Source: Actinomycetales bacterium (GTDB lineage Bacteria; Actinomycetota; Actinomycetes; Mycobacteriales; Micromonosporaceae). Taken from it: DNA of 64,000 nucleotides. A program made the position numbers and the translations under genes. Location of the stretch: assembly GCA_002919305.1 (NCBI GenBank), contig PKFB01000023.1:92430-156429 (forward strand), in the 5' to 3' direction. The notes beneath the pieces were generated by a model that did no database searches, was not told the origin of the DNA, and saw nothing but the letters and a program-made list of their open reading frames with translations. Below are positions 60,428 through 64,000 of the stretch, piece after piece (position 1 is the stretch's first letter; each line of letters begins with the position of its first letter).

Positions 60428-60734
60428 GGACCCTCCTGTGTAGACAGTGTGCGCTGACAGGTTCAGACGCGTTTCCCGATCCCGGTGTCGCTTTCGAGGG
60501 CAGGCGTACTATGCCTGCCACACCACCTCCCTGATCACGATCGGAGCGTGGGACAACGGTGAGGCCAGCCGACGTTGAGCCCGCGCTCGGCGCACTGTCC
60601 ACAGTGCCTCCAGGCGCCGACTGTGCTGCACCGGGGCATCAAAGACAGTACCGAGGGTGTCTCGGGTGTGAGAGCGCTCTCACACCCGAGACACCCCACA
60701 AAGCCTCGAGATGGGCGGAAAATGTCCGGGCTGC
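60428..60734. promoter_or_regulatory. Control region between GH9 and DUF1349
   Basis: A 307-base gap without genes. Its main feature is the 42-bp palindrome near the GH9 stop; the rest should hold a promoter for DUF1349 and perhaps GH48. Nothing else was seen. Confidence 0.5.
60655..60696. promoter_or_regulatory. 42-bp perfect palindrome with CelR-like core TGAGAGCGCTCTCA
   Basis: Every base from 60655 to 60675 pairs with 60676-60696. The central 14 bases (60669-60682) differ from the Thermobifida CelR box TGGGAGCGCTCCCA by one symmetric change (G to A and C to T). The size also makes it a very strong hairpin 39 bases after the GH9 stop, so it may both bind a LacI-type regulator and end the GH9 transcript. 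Confidence 0.8.
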
Positions 60735-63413
60735 TCAGCCGCTACAGGGCACGCCGTTGAGCAGGAACGTGGTGGGCGCGCTATTGGTTCCGGAGTACGT
60801 ACCGAGGAACCCGAAGGTCACTCTCCCGTCAGGCTGGATCACCTGGTTCCAACTGACGTTGGAGGCGGTCACCGTGGCGCCGTTCTGCTCCAGCGTGGCG
60901 TTCCACACTTGAGTGACCCGCTGGTCACCGCTGAAGGTCCACTCCAGCTCCCAACCGTCGATCGGCTGGTCCCCAGTGTTGTGGATGGTCACCTCGGCCA
61001 CGAAGCCGCTCCCCCACTGAGAGTGGACCACGTACTGGACGGAGCACTGCCCCACCGGAGGCTGCGGCTCCGAGTCGCCGTGCGCCTGCTCGGCGGCGAA
61101 GGCGGCCAACCAGGCCAGCGGCGCGTTCCAGTTGATCGTCACCTCGTTGGTCGACCACGACTCAATGTGGTCGATGTAGCACCACTGCGGCGCGCAGCCG
61201 GCCAGTTCGCGGGCCGCGATCGGGTCCTGGAGCCCGACGTTGGGGCCCCCGGCCAGGGTACCGGCGGGCGGGTGCGGCAGGCTCGCGTCGAGCTGGTTGG
61301 CCCAGAACCGGTGGTGCTGGTTCTGGGAGTAGACCGTCCCGTAACCGGTCACATAGGACAGGTTGAGCGCGTTCCGCCCCAGGATGTAGTCGAAGCTCTC
61401 CAGGGCGGCACGGGCGTACTCCTGCTCACCGGTCAGGTCGTAGGCGGTCGCGATCACGATCGCGTTGTTGAGGACCTGGCTGTTGGAGCCCCACACGTAC
61501 TCGTGCCGGTAGGGTGCGTAGGGCAGACCGAAGCCCTCGGACGCGATGGTGGCCACGTACCGATCGGCAGCGGCGATCACCCGCGCGGTGACGGCGTCCC
61601 GCTCCGCCTCCGGCAGGTCGTTGTCCACCATGGACAGTGTGATGTCGCCCAACGGAGCCGTTTCCAGCCAGGCGAACCCGCCGGCGGTGAAGTTGTCCGC
61701 ACCGAAGTGCGGGGACGAGCGCAGGAAGTCCAGGTACCTGGTGGCGCCCGTGGTCACGAACAGCTCAGCCGCCGCCCAGTAGAACTCGTCGGTGACGTTG
61801 CTGTCGCTGTAGGTGCCCCCACCGACGCCGTCGTTGGGGTCGGCGTAGATGTCCGGGTGCGCCACGGCGGCATCCCAGGCCCGCTCAGCGGCGGTGAGGC
61901 ACTGGTCAGCGAAGGCCTCGTCGTACGCCCGCCACAGCCGAGCACACTGGGCCGCGACCGCCGCCAGGTTGAGGGTCGCCGCCGTGCTCGGCGGGTGCAG
62001 GTACCGAGGCTGTGGGTCCTCGTGCGGCAGCATCGGCAGCCCGGTCCACTGCTCATCGTGGATCTTGTGGTGGGCCATGCCGGCGAGTTCTTCACCCTCG
62101 GGCACCTGCATCCGCAGCAGGAACTCCACCTCCCACCGTGCCTCGTCCAGCAGGTCGGGTACGCCGTTGGAGGCTTCCGGGATCGCCAGGGTGCCGTCGG
62201 CGAACGCCTCGAAGGTCTCGCCACCCACGATCAGGGCCCGCTCATACTGGTTGAGCAGCTGCCAGGCGGAGATACCGCCGTTGACCACGTACTTACCGTG
62301 GTCACCGGCGTCGTACCAGCCGCCCCGCACATCCAGGGAGTAGTCGCAGGTCCCCGGCATGCAGGGCACGTTGGTGTCACCCTGGTTCGGGGGCACGTCA
62401 AGGTGTCCGGCCGGACGCGCGTACTCCTCACCGACCAGATCCGCCGAGATCTCGATACCGCTGCGCTGGTGGTAGAAGAACGCCAACGCGTCGTAGCGGA
62501 GCCGGTCGTACAGCGACTGGGAAATCTCAAACGGGTAGCTGGCCACCGGCTCACCGGCGATCTCCACCTCCAAGGTGAAGCCGGTGCCCTCGGTGGTGAC
62601 GTCTGAGAAGTCGACCTGGTGCACGTGGGTGCCGGAGGCCGGGTCGTCACCGAACACTGTGGTCTGTCCCGAGGCCACCACTGTGCCGCCAGCGTCGAGC
62701 AACCGCCACGGCAGCGGCGTGGTCTCTTCGGCTACCACAGTGGCCCGCTTAGGGCCGTAGGTGGCGTACCCAAGCTGGTTGACGCGGACCGCGGGCCCGG
62801 TGTCAGGGACGTGCCCCGGTGGGATCTGACCCCCGATCAGCGAGATGTTGTCCAGGCAGATGGTCAGATCCTCGGCATGACCACCGACCTGGAAGACCAC
62901 TTGCGCGTTGTCGTTCTCCAGAGTGGAGTCGAATGTGAACTCGTAATTCTGTGGCGTCTCAGTCAGCGCGACGTCCTGGGAGAAAGTGGAGGTGTAGGGC
63001 TCCTGGCTGAGCTGCACCCCAGCGCGAATGGTGGCCGCGCGGTCGGCCGATGCGGTGAAGCTGAAGGTGTAGGGCTCATCCAGCTCCAGCACGATCGCGT
63101 TCTGACCGACGCCGGCGTCCCAAGGATTGGCGGTTCCACCAGGAACAGTCACACACAACTGACCGTTGACCACGGCCAGAGTGGACCCGTAGGACCACCA
63201 CGGATCGGCGGTGCCGGAGTCGAATGTGCCGTTAAAGATCCGCTCATAGCCCTCCTGGGTCGCCGTGGCGGGAAGCGTCGTGCCGCTGGCCGCACTGGCC
63301 GGACCGCTGACCGAAAAAGTGGTCGCGGCGGCCGCGAGAAGGGCTAAGGGGACACGTAAAGACTGCTTCCAGCAGGCAGAGTGAGAAGTAGACATCACGC
63401 GGGGAGGTGACAT
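60735..63413 (-). CDS. Secreted GH9 endoglucanase, CBM4-Ig-GH9-CBM2
   Basis: From the ATG at 63413, with GAGAGG upstream, it has 892 residues; in-frame starts up to 63443 are possible. Signal peptide to about residue 41; CBM4 about 55-195; CelD_N Ig-like domain about 207-297 (AVRVNQLGYATYGPKRATVV); GH9 (alpha/alpha)6 about 300-785; CBM2 about 795-892 with CxxxY-type start and final Cys. Catalytic D368 and D371 are in WYDAGDHGKY and the acid is the E of WSTNEVTINW. This is close to the Thermobifida Cel9B (E1) layout but lacks the FnIII domain before CBM2. It should be induced through the CelR box upstream, and it complements GH48. Confidence 0.95.
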   Translation of the reverse strand: MSPPRVMSTSHSACWKQSLRVPLALLAAAATTFSVSGPASAASGTTLPATATQEGYERIFNGTFDSGTADPWWSYGSTLAVVNGQLCVTVPGGTANPWDAGVGQNAIVLELDEPYTFSFTASADRAATIRAGVQLSQEPYTSTFSQDVALTETPQNYEFTFDSTLENDNAQVVFQVGGHAEDLTICLDNISLIGGQIPPGHVPDTGPAVRVNQLGYATYGPKRATVVAEETTPLPWRLLDAGGTVVASGQTTVFGDDPASGTHVHQVDFSDVTTEGTGFTLEVEIAGEPVASYPFEISQSLYDRLRYDALAFFYHQRSGIEISADLVGEEYARPAGHLDVPPNQGDTNVPCMPGTCDYSLDVRGGWYDAGDHGKYVVNGGISAWQLLNQYERALIVGGETFEAFADGTLAIPEASNGVPDLLDEARWEVEFLLRMQVPEGEELAGMAHHKIHDEQWTGLPMLPHEDPQPRYLHPPSTAATLNLAAVAAQCARLWRAYDEAFADQCLTAAERAWDAAVAHPDIYADPNDGVGGGTYSDSNVTDEFYWAAAELFVTTGATRYLDFLRSSPHFGADNFTAGGFAWLETAPLGDITLSMVDNDLPEAERDAVTARVIAAADRYVATIASEGFGLPYAPYRHEYVWGSNSQVLNNAIVIATAYDLTGEQEYARAALESFDYILGRNALNLSYVTGYGTVYSQNQHHRFWANQLDASLPHPPAGTLAGGPNVGLQDPIAARELAGCAPQWCYIDHIESWSTNEVTINWNAPLAWLAAFAAEQAHGDSEPQPPVGQCSVQYVVHSQWGSGFVAEVTIHNTGDQPIDGWELEWTFSGDQRVTQVWNATLEQNGATVTASNVSWNQVIQPDGRVTFGFLGTYSGTNSAPTTFLLNGVPCSG

Positions 63414-63670
63414 GCACGAACCTCTCATCGAGCCCCGTGACACGGGGAGGACGTGTCATGCCGACGTAACCACGGCATGGATTAAACGGCCCGGTACGGC
63501 GATCCCCCGGTGGGTCCACGGCTCGATGGCATCGTCACTGCTGAGGCAATGACCTGTCAACTGACGGTGTACGCATGTCACGTGGTTGGCTGACTGATGT
63601 CCTATCTAATCTTGCCCGGCACCTTTCGCATCGTCCGAGGTGACGGTACAGTCCCCAGTGACCACCCTCG

Positions 63671-63684
63671 TGGGAGCGCTCCCA
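63671..63684. promoter_or_regulatory. CelR operator (TGGGAGCGCTCCCA)
   Basis: Exact match to the 14-bp inverted repeat bound by the LacI-family cellulase regulator CelR in Thermobifida fusca and to the related CebR site of Streptomyces. The symmetry extends by one base each side. It lies about 260 bases before the GH9 start, implying a long leader or a promoter near 63650. In the known system cellobiose releases the repressor. Confidence 0.85.
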
Positions 63685-63914
63685 CAAAGGTGGGACAGTT
63701 GACCGCACCCCAGGGACAACAGGCGCAGCCGGGCTCCCCCACCTCGGTACCGCGCCGGCTATAACGACCGTGAGGCCGACCGTGACAGACCTCATGCCGA
63801 ACAACGTGAATAGACCACTTCGAACGCCGGACGTGCCCCCGCGCCGGCTACGATCGCGTACCGCGATCTACACCTGAAACAGGCTTATCGACGATTCGGC
63901 GCACACATAGACCG

Positions 63915-63956
63915 GAGCCGGCGGCATTTCCTGGCCCGGACATCCGCCGCCGGCTC
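63915..63956. terminator. Hairpin near the right edge
   Basis: GAGCCGGCGGC (63915-63925) and its complement (63946-63956) with a 20-base loop. It could end a transcript from either side. Confidence 0.4.
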
Positions 63957-63975
63957 GATCCCCCCGGCAGAGCCG

Positions 63976-63985
63976 AAAGGAGGTG
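63976..63985 (+). promoter_or_regulatory. Perfect Shine-Dalgarno-like sequence at the window edge
   Basis: AAAGGAGGTG is fully complementary to the 3-prime end of 16S rRNA. It may belong to a plus-strand gene starting at or just past base 64000. Confidence 0.4.
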
Positions 63986-64000
63986 CCACCACGACAACAC

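Larger units (their letters stand above)
63414..64000. other. Regulatory region upstream of GH9
   Basis: No gene is supported in these 587 bases. Contents are the CelR box at 63671-63684, a terminator-like hairpin at 63915-63956 and a strong ribosome-binding-like sequence near the right edge. Confidence 0.55.

Noticed and set aside
60711..62606. 631-residue plus-strand frame opposite GH9
   Set aside because: Same reasoning: a shadow of the GH9 catalytic domain.
63535..63804. Minus-strand frame upstream of GH9
   Set aside because: It contains the CelR operator in its middle, lacks a ribosome binding site and has no family resemblance.

Overview
The window is high-GC DNA with GTG and ATG starts, purine-rich ribosome binding sites and many GC-rich hairpin terminators. 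Several family signatures point to a filamentous, plant-biomass-degrading actinomycete: an XRE/DUF5753-DUF397 pair, DUF6158, F420-type LLM oxidoreductase, LppX/LprG-like lipoprotein, STAS antagonists and CBM2-bearing cellulases. An exact copy of the 14-bp cellulase operator known from Thermobifida CelR suggests a Streptosporangiales-like relative, but I cannot fix the genus.

Layout. 1-1306: end of an unseen gene and a PIMT-like methyltransferase of the graspetide type. 1332-4112: cytosolic GH43 xylosidase divergent from a LacI regulator with a palindromic operator between them. 4168-12109: envelope and metabolic genes (LppX-like lipoprotein, GtrA, LLM oxidoreductase, unknown protein, PAP2 phosphatase, ACT-GNAT acetyltransferase, membrane protein of unknown role, STAS antagonist). 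12158-16131: uracil-DNA glycosylase, then a 1036-residue protein joining an Hsp70-type ATPase to a membrane helix and an extracytoplasmic oligopeptide-binding domain. 16393-20730: an overlapping set for export of a polysaccharide (membrane mannosyltransferase-like protein, processive GT2, membrane-anchored GH26). 20761-22991: PBP4-type carboxypeptidase and a second STAS protein.

23209-35540: a 12-kb, almost entirely minus-strand heptose cluster: gmhA, gmhB fused to a GT9 transferase, hldE, a second HldE-like kinase, two further GT9 genes, two GT4-like genes, a GT2, an SDR and a CBS protein, many with 4-8 nt overlaps. It should make a nucleotide-activated heptose and transfer it to a glycan in a Gram-positive cell; no hldD epimerase is visible. 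36531-46094: D-serine-dehydratase-like enzyme, DUF4352 membrane protein, two secreted wall hydrolases (PGRP amidase, GH25), MarR-GNAT fusion, MFS exporter with TetR repressor and duplicated operator, ThuA-like protein. 46275-56446: secreted M1 peptidase, orphan MsiK-type ATPase, anchored unknown protein, SRPBCC protein, XRE-DUF397 pair, LysR divergent from a PLP dehydratase, AlkZ-like winged-helix protein.

56639-64000: a cellulase locus. GH9 (CBM4-Ig-GH9-CBM2), a DUF1349 protein and GH48 (CBM2-two beta domains-GH48) are read in the same direction. A canonical CelR box lies upstream of GH9 and a related core sits in a 42-bp perfect palindrome upstream of DUF1349-GH48. With GH43, its LacI protein and the MsiK-like ATPase, this gives endoglucanase, exocellulase, xylosidase and possible sugar-uptake energising functions in one neighbourhood. 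No tRNA, rRNA, CRISPR array, insertion sequence or phage gene was recognised.
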